Shown here in pieces: positions 35,999-44,172 of a DNA stretch of 64,000 nt. A program made the position numbers and the translations under genes. How positions within the stretch are numbered: the first letter of the stretch is position 1; the number at the start of each line of letters is the position of its first letter. The notes beneath the pieces were generated by a model. It saw only the letters and a program-made list of their open reading frames with translations. It was not told where the DNA came from and ran no database searches. Source of the DNA: Microlunatus sagamiharensis (GTDB taxonomy: Bacteria; Actinomycetota; Actinomycetes; Propionibacteriales; Propionibacteriaceae); assembly GCF_900105785.1 (NCBI RefSeq), contig NZ_LT629799.1, forward strand, positions 4,092,001 through 4,156,000, in the 5' to 3' direction.

Positions 35999-37339
35999 TC
36001 AGCTCTCGACGACCTGGCCGAGGGTCTTGATCGCGTTGTCCCAGGCCTGACCCGCGGGCACGCCCTTGTCGATCTCCTTGACCGCCGGTCCGAAGACCTG
36101 CGACTGGATCACCGAGTCCTGCGGGCCCTTGTGCTGCGCGGTGACGCCCTGGGCACGCTTGCCGAGGATGGTGCCGACGGGAGCGTCGTTGAAGAAGGTC
36201 GACAGCTCGTTGGTGCCGGTCACGCCGGGGTCGGTCTGCGCCTGGACGCCGCTCGGGAAGGTCCCCGCCGCCTGGAAGGCCGCGGCCTGCTGCGCGGGCT
36301 GGGTCAGCCAGTCGGCCAGCGCGGCCGCCTCGGCCGGGTGCTTGCTGGTCTTGGGCACGGTAAGGAACGAGCCGCCCCAGTTGGCCGCGCCGCCGGGGAA
36401 CACGTCGGCGAAGTCCCAGCCGGTCTTGGCGTCGCCGCCGCCGGAGGTCACCTGGCCCTTGACCACGCCCAGCATCCAGCCGGGGCAGACGAAGGTCGCG
36501 AAGCTGCCGTCGGTGAAGGCCTTGCCCTTGCCCCAGTCCCACTGCGTCTGGTTGGCCGACAGGCCCTGCGACGCGGCCGTGCCGAGCTGGTCCCACAGGC
36601 CGCGGAGCGCGGCGTTGCCGTCGATGTTCAGCTTGTCGTCGGCGGTGTAGTAGCCGACCGGCTGCTGGTTGACCATGGCGTTCCAGACGAAGCCGCTCTG
36701 GTCGTAGAACGCCTTGCCGGTCTTGTCGTGGTACTGCTTGCCGACCTCGAAGAAGTTCGCCCAGCTGGCCTGGTCGCCGCCGAACAGCTCGGCCACGTCC
36801 TCCCGGTCCGACGGCAGGCCCGCCGCCTTGAACAGCGAGCGGTTGTAGCAGAGGCCCTCGGGGCCGATGTCGGTCCCGTAGCCGATCACCCGGCCCTCGG
36901 GGTCGGTGCCCTGCGCCAGCTTCCACGGGACCCAGCGGTCCTTGATGGCGTCGGCGCCCTGCTCGCGCAGGTCGGTGAACGAGCTCGACACCTTCATGAC
37001 CTGGCCGAGCCAGCCCTCCTCGACGGCCTGCACGTCCGGGAGCCCGCTGCCGGCGGCCTGCTTGGTCTTCCAGTCGACGAGGGCGTTGTCGCCTGTGTCG
37101 ATGTTCGTCGGCTTGATGGTGACGTCCGGGTGCGTGGCCTCGTACTGCGCGTAGAGCTTGTCGAAGCCCATGGTCCCGAAGGTGGTGACCGTGAGCTCGA
37201 CCTTCTCGCCGCTCGCGGCCGAGCCGGACCCGCCCCCGGCCTCGGTGCCCGAGCCCCCGCAGCCCGTCAGGGCCAGGGCGAGCGTGGTGACTCCGGCGGC
37301 CAGCGCCGCCAGCCTGTGGTGCCTCGTCCTCATCGACAT
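35999..37339 (-). CDS. Extracellular sugar-binding lipoprotein of ABC transporter
   Basis: Cluster-B type solute-binding protein of 446 aa. The signal ends with lipobox LALTGC near residue 26, followed by a Gly/Ser-rich linker. The mature part starts KVELTVTTFGTMGFDKL, with GWMLGVVKGQV and FPGGAANWGGSFLTVPKTS in the ligand lobes, as in CUT1 systems for oligosaccharides. GAAGGAG lies seven bases before ATG 37339. First gene of the transport operon, directly downstream of the double operator. Ligand is probably a beta-glucoside, given the GH1 partner. Confidence 0.92.
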   Translation of the reverse strand: MSMRTRHHRLAALAAGVTTLALALTGCGGSGTEAGGGSGSAASGEKVELTVTTFGTMGFDKLYAQYEATHPDVTIKPTNIDTGDNALVDWKTKQAAGSGLPDVQAVEEGWLGQVMKVSSSFTDLREQGADAIKDRWVPWKLAQGTDPEGRVIGYGTDIGPEGLCYNRSLFKAAGLPSDREDVAELFGGDQASWANFFEVGKQYHDKTGKAFYDQSGFVWNAMVNQQPVGYYTADDKLNIDGNAALRGLWDQLGTAASQGLSANQTQWDWGKGKAFTDGSFATFVCPGWMLGVVKGQVTSGGGDAKTGWDFADVFPGGAANWGGSFLTVPKTSKHPAEAAALADWLTQPAQQAAAFQAAGTFPSGVQAQTDPGVTGTNELSTFFNDAPVGTILGKRAQGVTAQHKGPQDSVIQSQVFGPAVKEIDKGVPAGQAWDNAIKTLGQVVES

Positions 37340-37380
37340 CTCTGCACTCCTTCATGGCTTCCCGGGCCGGCGCCCGATTC

Positions 37381-37408
37381 TGGGACCGTTCCCATGGGAA
37401 CGTTCCCA
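37381..37408. promoter_or_regulatory. Two abutting LacI-type operators
   Basis: TGGGACCGTTCCCA (37381-37394) is followed without a gap by TGGGAACGTTCCCA (37395-37408). The second is a perfect 14-bp palindrome, the first has one broken position. The form matches LacI-family sites such as the CebR box TGGGAGCGCTCCCA of Streptomyces. They lie 42 bases before the binding-protein gene and 70 before the divergent aldo/keto reductase, so both promoters may be repressed together. Confidence 0.85.
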
Positions 37409-37477
37409 GGACAGTAGGGGTCTTCCTGAGGAGGTGTCAAGAGAGCTCGGGGATCCGTCTTTGGTTGACTGGGGCGC

Positions 37478-38548
37478 GTGATTCCCGAGCCCTACCGCGC
37501 CGCCGCGGACCGCTACTCCGTCCAGCCCTACCGCCGTACGGGCGTGAGCGGGCTCCACCTGCCCGCCGTCTCCCTCGGCTTCTGGCACAACTTCGGCGAC
37601 GACAAGCCGATCGAGACCCAGCGCGCGATCATGCGCCGCGCCTTCGACCTGGGCGTCAACCACTTCGACCTGGCGAACAACTACGGCCCGCCGTACGGCT
37701 CGGCCGAGACCAATGCCGGGCGCATCCTCACCGAGGACTTCAAGCCCTACCGCGACGAGCTCGTCATCTCGTCCAAGGCGGGCTGGGACATGTGGCCGGG
37801 CCCGTACGGCGACCTCGGCTCGCGCAAGTACCTCACCGCGAGCCTCGACCAGTCGCTGAAGCGGCTGAACCTCGACTACGTCGACGTCTTCTACCACCAC
37901 CGTCCCGACCCCGGCACGCCGCTGGAGGAGACGATGGGCGCGCTCGACGCGGCCGTCCGTGCGGGCAAGGCGCTGTACGTCGGCGTCTCGTCCTACTCCC
38001 CGGAGCGCACCCTCGCCGCCGCCAAGATCCTGCGCGAGCTCGGCACCCCGATGCTCATCCACCAGCCGTCGTACTCGATGTTCAACCGCTGGATCGAGGG
38101 CGGCCTGCTCGACGCGCTCGACGAGGTCGGCGCCGGCTGCATCGCCTTCACCGCCCTGGCGCAGGGCCTGCTCACCAACCGCTACCTGAACGGCATCCCC
38201 GCCGACTCGCGGGCGGCACAGGGCAAGTCGCTCGAGGCCGAGACGATCACGCCGGAGGTCATCGAGCGCGTCAAGGGCCTGAACGACATCGCCGGCGAGC
38301 GCGGGCAGACGCTGGCGCAGATGGCGCTGGCGTGGGTGCTGCGCGACTCCCGCGTCACCAGCACGCTGATCGGCGCGAGCAGCGTCCAGCAGCTCGAGGA
38401 CAACGTCGCGGCGACGAAGAACCTCGCGTTCAGCGACGAGGAGCTCAAGCGGATCGACGAGCTCGCCGTCGAGTCGGGCGTGGACCTGTGGGCCAACGCC
38501 CGCGACTCGGAGCAGTCGGAGTCGGCGGGCGACGCCTTCCACGCCTGA
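37478..38548 (+). CDS. Aldo/keto reductase (YghZ / L-glyceraldehyde-3-phosphate reductase-like)
   Basis: NADPH-dependent reductase of 356 aa. The catalytic tetrad is Asp in VNHFDLANNYG, Tyr in NNYGPPYGSAE, Lys in ISSKAGWDMWPGPYGD, and His in VFYHHRPDPGTP. The GWDMWPGPYG segment marks the AKR14/YghZ group, which reduces methylglyoxal and small aldehydes. GTG 37478 is close to the double LacI operator shared with the sugar transporter. It may therefore protect against carbonyl stress or process a product of the imported sugar. Confidence 0.9.
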   Translation: MIPEPYRAAADRYSVQPYRRTGVSGLHLPAVSLGFWHNFGDDKPIETQRAIMRRAFDLGVNHFDLANNYGPPYGSAETNAGRILTEDFKPYRDELVISSKAGWDMWPGPYGDLGSRKYLTASLDQSLKRLNLDYVDVFYHHRPDPGTPLEETMGALDAAVRAGKALYVGVSSYSPERTLAAAKILRELGTPMLIHQPSYSMFNRWIEGGLLDALDEVGAGCIAFTALAQGLLTNRYLNGIPADSRAAQGKSLEAETITPEVIERVKGLNDIAGERGQTLAQMALAWVLRDSRVTSTLIGASSVQQLEDNVAATKNLAFSDEELKRIDELAVESGVDLWANARDSEQSESAGDAFHA

Positions 38549-38555
38549 TCCCTGA

Positions 38556-38620
38556 CCGCCGAGAGGTAGGTTGCCGCCCCCTGCACGGGCAGATCGGCGC
38601 CGCAACCTACCGCTCGGCGG
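38556..38620. repeat. Long-armed inverted repeat after the aldo/keto reductase gene
   Basis: CCGCCGAGAGGTAGGTTGC (38556-38574) is inverted at 38602-38620 with a single mismatch, around a 27-base spacer. It starts eight bases after the stop of the upstream gene, between two genes in the same direction. Arm sequence is unlike the other long-armed repeats in the window. Confidence 0.7.
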
Positions 38621-38651
38621 GAGGACGGTGAGGGTCCGGGAGGATGAGCCC

Positions 38652-39662
38652 GTGAAACCCGTCGTCGTCCTCGTCCCGCAGCCGCAGCCCGTCGAGCGGA
38701 TCTTCCGTCCCGAGACCCTGGCCCGGCTCCGGGAGCGCTTCACCGTCGTCGAGCCCGAGGCTGGGGACGCCGCGGCGCTCGACGCCGCGCTGCCCGACGC
38801 CTGGGCGGTCGTCGGCCAGCCGGACCTGCCGACGGAGCGCCTGGACCGGGCGCCCGGCCTGCGGGCCGTGATCAACGTCGAGGGGAACTTCTACCCCAAC
38901 GTCGACTACCCGACCGCCTTCACCCGCAGCATCCGCGTCCTGGGGTGCGGGCCCGCGTACGCCCAGGCCGTCGCCGAGCACGCGCTCGGCCTGGCGCTCG
39001 ACCTGGCCCGGGGGATCAGCCGCGAGGACCGCGCCTTCCGCGAGGGGCGCGAGCGCTACCTGGGCGAGGGCAACGCCGACGCCGTGCTGCTGCGCCACGC
39101 CGACGTCGGGCTCGTCGGCTACGGCAACCTGGGCCGCGCGCTGCGGCCGCTGCTGGCCCCCTTCGCGCCGACGCTGCGCGTCTACGACCCGTGGCTGCCC
39201 GACGCCGTGCTGCGCGAGGCCGACGCGACGCCGGCCGGTCTGGACGAGGTCCTGAGCCGCAGCCGCTTCGTCTTCGTGCTGGCCACGGTCACCGGCGACA
39301 GCGAGCACCTGCTCGGCGCCCGCGAGCTCGACCTGCTGCCCGAGGGCGCCCGCCTGGTCCTGGTGAGCCGCGCCGCCGTCACCGACTACGACGCGCTGGC
39401 CGAGCGGCTGGCCGCGGGTCGCTTCCTCGCCGCGAGCGACGTCTGGCCGACCGAGCCCATGGCTGCCGACTCACCATTCCGTTCGCTGGAGGGCGTCGTG
39501 CTGTCGGCGCACCGGGCCGGCGGCATCCCGGCGGCCTTCCTCGAGATCGGCGACATGGTCGTCGACGACCTCGAGCTGATGGCCGGGGGCCTGGCCCCCG
39601 TACGGCTGCAGCAGGCCGCGCCCGAGCTGGTCGCGCGCTACCGGAACCGTCCGGCCGGCTGA
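38652..39662 (+). CDS. D-2-hydroxyacid dehydrogenase family protein (NAD-binding)
   Basis: A 336-residue dehydrogenase of the phosphoglycerate/formate dehydrogenase superfamily. The Rossmann motif is VGLVGYGNLGRALRPLL, with SIRVLGCGPAYAQAVAEHALGLALDLAR before it. VLVSRAAVTDYDALAERLAAGRF and SAHRAGGIPAA, which contains the catalytic His, follow. GGGAGGA ends about eight bases before GTG 38652, which decides the start. Its 3' end overlaps the convergent glycerophosphotransferase gene by 25 bases. Substrate unknown. Confidence 0.85.
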   Translation: MKPVVVLVPQPQPVERIFRPETLARLRERFTVVEPEAGDAAALDAALPDAWAVVGQPDLPTERLDRAPGLRAVINVEGNFYPNVDYPTAFTRSIRVLGCGPAYAQAVAEHALGLALDLARGISREDRAFREGRERYLGEGNADAVLLRHADVGLVGYGNLGRALRPLLAPFAPTLRVYDPWLPDAVLREADATPAGLDEVLSRSRFVFVLATVTGDSEHLLGARELDLLPEGARLVLVSRAAVTDYDALAERLAAGRFLAASDVWPTEPMAADSPFRSLEGVVLSAHRAGGIPAAFLEIGDMVVDDLELMAGGLAPVRLQQAAPELVARYRNRPAG

Positions 39663-40738
39663 GCGTCGGGCAGGATCCGCTCGAGGAGCTGGTCGAGGAC
39701 GCGGTCGGTGGCGTGGCCGTCGTCCAGGCCGCACCAGCGGCGGCGGAACGCGGCGTAGCGGGCCGCGTCCTCCGCCGACGTCGCCGGCAGCGCGAGCAGC
39801 TTCTGCGCCAGCACCTCGGGGTCGAGGACGAGCTCGCCGGGACCCTCGGTGTCGAGGTCGAAGGTGAAGCCGCGCAACTGGTCGCGGTAGTGCTCGAGGT
39901 CGTACGGGTGCAGCATCAGCGGCTTGCCCGTGACCGCGAAGTCGAACATGGCCGAGGAGTAGTCGGTAACCATCGCGTCCGCGGCGAGGTACAGGTCGGC
40001 GATGTCGGGGTTGTCCGAGACGTCGACGAGGCCGGCGAGGCCGGTCCGGACCGGGCGGCGGTAGAGGTAGTAGTGCTGGCGCAGCAGGACCGTGTGCCCG
40101 GGACCCAGCCGGCGGACGAGCAGCTCCAGGTCCAGGCCGTCGGGGGCGTCGGCCTCGTCCACGGTGTCGTCGCGGTACGTCGGGGCGTAGAGCACCGCGG
40201 TGACGTCGTCGGCGATGCCCAGCTCCTTGCGCAGGGCCCCGCGGCGCCGCGCCGCGTCGGGCGCACGGAGCACGTCGTTGCGGGGGTAGCCGGACTCCAT
40301 GACGGGACCGGTGTAGCCGAAGGCCTCGCGCAGCAGCACGGTGGCGGCCGGGCTCTGGCTGACCAGCGCGTCCCAGCGGTCGATGTCCTCGTCGAGCTCC
40401 CGCATCATCTCCTCGGGCGGGATGCTCGCGGCGGCGCGGTGGATCTGCTTCAGCGGTGTGCCGTGCCAGGTCTGGAGGTAGAACGCGCCCGCCGGCTTCT
40501 CCCAGCGGTCGAGCTGGATGTGGGTGTTGCTGATCAGCACGTCGGCGGTCTCGAGCGCGGCGACGGCTGCGGCGCTTCCGATGGGGACCGTGGTGACGTC
40601 GGCCGGGAAGCCGCCGACGAAGCGTTCGTCCTGCAGCCAGACGTGCTCGGCCTCGACCCCACGGGCGAGGAGACCCTGGTGGAGGGCGCGGGGGCTGTCC
40701 GCGTAGCGCCCGTTGAACGCGTTGTAGAGGATCCTCAC
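39638..40738 (-). CDS. CDP-glycerol:polyglycerol-phosphate glycerophosphotransferase-like protein (TagF/TagB family)
   Basis: A 366-residue transferase of the family that adds glycerol-phosphate (or ribitol-phosphate) units in wall teichoic acid and capsule synthesis. Motifs: FYLQTWHGTPLKQIHR with the catalytic His, ESGYPRNDVL, YAPTYRDD and MVTDYSSAMFDFAVTGKP with the second active-site region. It lacks a long N-terminal region and has no membrane segment, as in TagB. It suggests phosphodiester-linked glycopolymers on the surface. Convergently overlaps its neighbour. Confidence 0.88.
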   Translation of the reverse strand: MRILYNAFNGRYADSPRALHQGLLARGVEAEHVWLQDERFVGGFPADVTTVPIGSAAAVAALETADVLISNTHIQLDRWEKPAGAFYLQTWHGTPLKQIHRAAASIPPEEMMRELDEDIDRWDALVSQSPAATVLLREAFGYTGPVMESGYPRNDVLRAPDAARRRGALRKELGIADDVTAVLYAPTYRDDTVDEADAPDGLDLELLVRRLGPGHTVLLRQHYYLYRRPVRTGLAGLVDVSDNPDIADLYLAADAMVTDYSSAMFDFAVTGKPLMLHPYDLEHYRDQLRGFTFDLDTEGPGELVLDPEVLAQKLLALPATSAEDAARYAAFRRRWCGLDDGHATDRVLDQLLERILPDAQPAGRFR

Positions 40739-40819
40739 CGATGAAGTGTGCAGGACCGCCCAAGGGGTGTGGTGCGCGCGACCGGACCCTCCACCGAGGC
40801 GGCGGCGCGGGCCCGCCGC

Positions 40820-42040
40820 TCAGCGCTCGTCGGAGCCCGGCAGCGGCCTGACCGTCCCGGCGATGGCGACCGCCATCGCCAGCAGCACGGCCACCGCGGT
40901 GAGGGCGCGGAGCACGCCCACGTGCTCCCCGAGGAACCCGATCAGCGGCGGTCCGCCGAGGAAGGCCAGGTAGCCCACCGAGGCGATGACGCTCACCCGG
41001 GACGCCGCGTACCGGGGGTCGTCGGCCCCGGCGCTCATCCCGACCGGGAAGCCGAGGGACAGGCCCGCGCCCCACAGCACGGCACCGGCGAAGGCGAGCG
41101 CCGGGTGACCGCCGAAGACGAACAGCAGCAGGCCGGCGACGCTCGCCGCCGCCATGACGCGGCACACGACCACGCGTCCGTACCGGTCGAGCAGGTCGGG
41201 ACCGAACCAGCGCCCGGCGGTCATGGCGGCCAGGAAGGTCGCGAAGCCGAGGATCCCGACCACCCGTGAGGTGCCGTAGCCGTCGATCAGCGCCACGCTC
41301 GTCCAGTCGTTGCCGGTGCCCTCCGCGAAGGCGAAGGCGAGCACGAAGAGGCCGACCAGCAGCGTGCGCGGCTCCCGCCACGCGGCGAGGGCGCTGCGGC
41401 GCGCGGGCCCGGGCTCGTCGGGGTGCGCCTCCTCGCTGTCGGGGACGAAGCCGCGGACCAGGAACGGCACGGCGGCCGCGACGACCACACCGACGGCGAC
41501 CAGGTGGGCGGTCACGCCCACGCCGAGCGCGACGAGCGCCGCACCGCTGAGCGCGCCGGCGACCGTGCCGACGCTGAAGCCGGCGTGGAACCGCGGCATG
41601 ATCGCCCGGCCCACCCGGCGCTCGACGACGGCGCCCTGGACGTTCATGGCCACGTCCCACGCGCCCTGGCCGAAGCCGAAGAGGAACAGGCCGACGACGA
41701 CCGGCGCCACCCCGCCGAGGTAGCCCAGCCCGATGACGACGAGGGCGACGGCGTCCACGAGGGCCATGACCTGGACGGTCCGTCGCGATCCGAACCGGGC
41801 CACGAACGGCCCGGCCAGGGGGAGCGAGATGACCGAGCCGGCCGCGATGGCCAGCAGCACCAGGCCGAGCTCGGCGGAGGAGAGCCCGAGACGGTCGCGC
41901 ACCTGCGGGATCTCGGAGGCCCAGCTGGCGAAGGCGAAGCCGGTGGCGATGAAGGCCGCGTACGTGGCCCGCACCCCGACGCTCGTGGCGTCGGACCGGC
42001 TCGAGACGGGGGAGCCGGAGGGGACGGTGGGCGCGGGCAC
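40820..42040 (-). CDS. MFS transporter (YbjJ/FucP-like)
   Basis: A 406-residue major facilitator protein with about twelve helices. Start YAAFIATGFAFASWASEIPQVRDRLGL, motif A GPFVARFGSRRTVQ, and QGAWDVAMNVQGAVVERR after helix 4, a pattern of the YbjJ-type subfamily that keeps N and Q for sugar-like substrates. The second half has GRWFGPDLLDRYGRV. Substrate unknown. It is divergent from the sigma-factor gene, with two palindromes in the 223-bp gap. Confidence 0.85.
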   Translation of the reverse strand: MPAPTVPSGSPVSSRSDATSVGVRATYAAFIATGFAFASWASEIPQVRDRLGLSSAELGLVLLAIAAGSVISLPLAGPFVARFGSRRTVQVMALVDAVALVVIGLGYLGGVAPVVVGLFLFGFGQGAWDVAMNVQGAVVERRVGRAIMPRFHAGFSVGTVAGALSGAALVALGVGVTAHLVAVGVVVAAAVPFLVRGFVPDSEEAHPDEPGPARRSALAAWREPRTLLVGLFVLAFAFAEGTGNDWTSVALIDGYGTSRVVGILGFATFLAAMTAGRWFGPDLLDRYGRVVVCRVMAAASVAGLLLFVFGGHPALAFAGAVLWGAGLSLGFPVGMSAGADDPRYAASRVSVIASVGYLAFLGGPPLIGFLGEHVGVLRALTAVAVLLAMAVAIAGTVRPLPGSDER

Positions 42041-42068
42041 GGCAGCACTCTGCCCTGCGCCACCGACA

Positions 42069-42084
42069 GGAACGGGACCGTTCC
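42069..42084. promoter_or_regulatory. Palindrome upstream of the MFS gene
   Basis: GGAACGG (42069-42075) and CCGTTCC (42078-42084) flank a two-base centre, 29 bases before the MFS start at 42040. A small dyad of operator size; no binder can be named. Confidence 0.4.
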
Positions 42085-42162
42085 GCCGCCGAGCCCGGTG
42101 CGTCCCGCCCCGAGATGCTGAGTCTGGCCATCATTCCTGAGGTTGTCCTGAGATAGGCCTCC

Positions 42163-42178
42163 CCACCCCTAGGGGTGG
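42163..42178. promoter_or_regulatory. Perfect 16-bp palindrome upstream of the sigma-factor gene
   Basis: CCACCCCTAGGGGTGG is centred about 90 bases before ATG 42264. Just before it CCTGAG occurs twice, 11 bases apart (about 42136-42152), followed by GATAGG. This may be the promoter region of the sigma gene; I do not see a SigF-type GTTT/GGGTAT promoter. Confidence 0.45.
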
Positions 42179-42263
42179 TGGACCCGGACCCGACGCCCGT
42201 GCTTGTCTGGGGACGTGGCCAGCAGCGCGCCACGTCCGTCTCGACACGAACGGAAGTGCGCTG

Positions 42264-43085
42264 ATGCCTCTCGTCACTCTCACCCCCGCCGCCCCGGCCG
42301 ACGCCGGGCTCGTGCTGCGGGCACCAGACTCCGACCGTCGCGCCGAGCTCGCTGCGCAGACCCTGGCGCTGTTCCGTCAGGCCCGGGTCGCCGACCCCGC
42401 GACGCGCCGCGTCCTCGTCGAGGAGATCGTGACGTCCCACCTCTGGCTCGCCGACGCGGTCGCCCGCCGCTTCCGCGACCGGGGCGAGGAGTCCGACGAC
42501 CTCCGCCAGATCGCCCGGGCCGGGCTCGTCGAGGCCTGCGGCCGCTTCGACCCCGACCAGGGGCCGTTCACGGCCTTCGCCTTCCCCACGGTCACCGGGC
42601 TGGTCAAGCGCCACTTCCGGGACCACGGCTGGAGCATCCGGCCGCCGCGCCCGACCCAGGAGCTGTCGGCCGAGATGTGGCGCTGCTGGCCCGAGATCGC
42701 CCAGGACGTCGGGGGCGAGCCGTCGGAGCGGCAGCTGGCCGCGTCGCTCGGCGCCTCCCTCGACGAGGTGCGCCGGGCCCGCAGCGCGAGCCAGGCGTAC
42801 ACCTGCAGCTCCCTGGACGCCCTCGCCCAGGACCGCTCCTCCGACGACCCCGAGGGCGACCGCAGCGAGGCCCGCGTCCTGGTCGCCTCGGTCTGGTCCG
42901 AGCTCACCGAGGCCGAGCACGCGCTGCTGCGGATGCGCTTCTACGACGAGCGCTCGCAGAGCGACATCGCCGCCGAGCTCGGGACCAACCAGATGCAGGT
43001 GTCGCGGCTGCTGGCCCGCCTCATGACCAAGCTGCGCCGCCTCATCGGCTCCCTCGACGAGACCGGGGCCCGCGCCGCCGCGTGA
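42264..43085 (+). CDS. RNA polymerase sigma factor, SigB/SigF (group 3) type
   Basis: A 273-residue alternative sigma factor. Region 2 reads FRDRGEESDDLRQIARAGLVEA and RFDPDQGPFTAFAFPTVTGLVKRHFRDHGW; region 3 has SERQLAASLGASLDEVRRA; region 4.2 has SQSDIAAELGTNQMQVSRLLAR. The PTVTGLVKRHFRD segment and the PPRPTQEL link are typical of actinobacterial SigF/SigB-like factors for general stress. No anti-sigma or anti-anti-sigma genes are adjacent, which is unusual for the group. It stands alone between a divergent MFS gene and a glycosyltransferase. Confidence 0.9.
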   Translation: MPLVTLTPAAPADAGLVLRAPDSDRRAELAAQTLALFRQARVADPATRRVLVEEIVTSHLWLADAVARRFRDRGEESDDLRQIARAGLVEACGRFDPDQGPFTAFAFPTVTGLVKRHFRDHGWSIRPPRPTQELSAEMWRCWPEIAQDVGGEPSERQLAASLGASLDEVRRARSASQAYTCSSLDALAQDRSSDDPEGDRSEARVLVASVWSELTEAEHALLRMRFYDERSQSDIAAELGTNQMQVSRLLARLMTKLRRLIGSLDETGARAAA

Positions 43086-43149
43086 CTCTCGCGGCACCCC
43101 GACGGACGCCGCCGCAGGGGCCGGGCGAGGACCCGTACGCTCCCCGCTC

Positions 43150-44103
43150 GTGAGGATCCTGCTGTCGGACGTGCACGGGGGCTACACGGACGCGTTCGTC
43201 GCCGGTGCGCACGACTACGAGTTCCTGCCCGCGGTCGACGGGCGCGGAGGCCTGTCGCGGCTCGGGGACGCCGTCCCGCCGCGGGCGCGCGAGGTCGAGG
43301 CGGACGTGCTGCGCGACGACCCGCCGGACGTGGTGGTGCTGCAGCGGCCCGAGGACGCCGCGACCGTCGAGGAGCAGACCGGGCTGCGGCCCGGGCGGGA
43401 CGTCCCGGCGCTGTTCCTGGAGCACAACACGCCCAAGGAGTCGGTGCCGAACACCCGCCACCCGGCCGCCGACGGCGACCTCCTCGTCGTCCACGTCACC
43501 CACCTCAACGCCCTGCTCTGGGACTGCGGCACGGCCCCGACGACGGTGGTCGAGCACGGCCTGGCCGACCCGGGGCTGCGCTACGACGGTTCGCTGCCGC
43601 ACCTGGCCTTCGTGGTCAACGAGCCCGTACGCCGCTGGCGCGTCACCGGCACCGACCTCCTCACCCGCTTCGCCCCCGCGCCGGTCGACGCCTTCGGCAT
43701 CGACGCCGACCTGCTGCCCGCGGCGCTGGACGACCAGCCCGGGGTGGCGTACGCCGGCAACGTCAAGCCGCCGCAGCTGCGGGACGCGCTCGTGCAGCGC
43801 CGGGCGTACCTGCACCTGAACCGCTGGACCTCGCTCGGGCTGTCGCTCATCGAGTCGATGCTGCTCGGGCTGCCCGTGGTCGTGCTCGAGACGACCGTGG
43901 CGGCGCGGACCGTGCCGCCGGCCGCCGGGGCGATCTCACCCGACCCGGCCGAGCTCGTCACCGCCGCCCGCCGGCTCCTGGCCGACCCCGACGCGGCGCG
44001 GGCCGCGGGCCTCGTCGCCCGCGAGGCCGCGCTGGAGCGGCACGGGCTGGACCGCTTCCTGGCCGACTGGGACCGGGTGCTGGCCGACGTCGCCTCGCGC
44101 TGA
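43150..44103 (+). CDS. Glycosyltransferase, GT4-like (GT-B fold)
   Basis: A 317-residue protein starting MRILLSDVHGGYTDAFVAGAH. The C-terminal half has VAYAGNVKPPQL, HLNRWTSLGLSLIESMLLGLPVVVLETT and TAARRLLADPDAARAAG, the nucleotide-sugar binding end of GT4 enzymes with the E-x7-E-like motif. The N-terminal half binds acceptor and is not like well-known subfamilies. It lies just outside the heptose gene cluster and could add a residue to the same glycan; this is inference. Confidence 0.78.
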   Translation: MRILLSDVHGGYTDAFVAGAHDYEFLPAVDGRGGLSRLGDAVPPRAREVEADVLRDDPPDVVVLQRPEDAATVEEQTGLRPGRDVPALFLEHNTPKESVPNTRHPAADGDLLVVHVTHLNALLWDCGTAPTTVVEHGLADPGLRYDGSLPHLAFVVNEPVRRWRVTGTDLLTRFAPAPVDAFGIDADLLPAALDDQPGVAYAGNVKPPQLRDALVQRRAYLHLNRWTSLGLSLIESMLLGLPVVVLETTVAARTVPPAAGAISPDPAELVTAARRLLADPDAARAAGLVAREAALERHGLDRFLADWDRVLADVASR

Positions 44104-44172
44104 GCCCCAGCAGGTCAGGAGGTCGGGGAGGTCGAGGGGTTGAGCGGCGCGCACCCGGGGTAGGGGGCTGGC

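Noticed and set aside
39471-43097. 1208-codon minus-strand frame
   Set aside because: It crosses several real genes on both strands and is Arg/Gly/Pro-rich without any motif.
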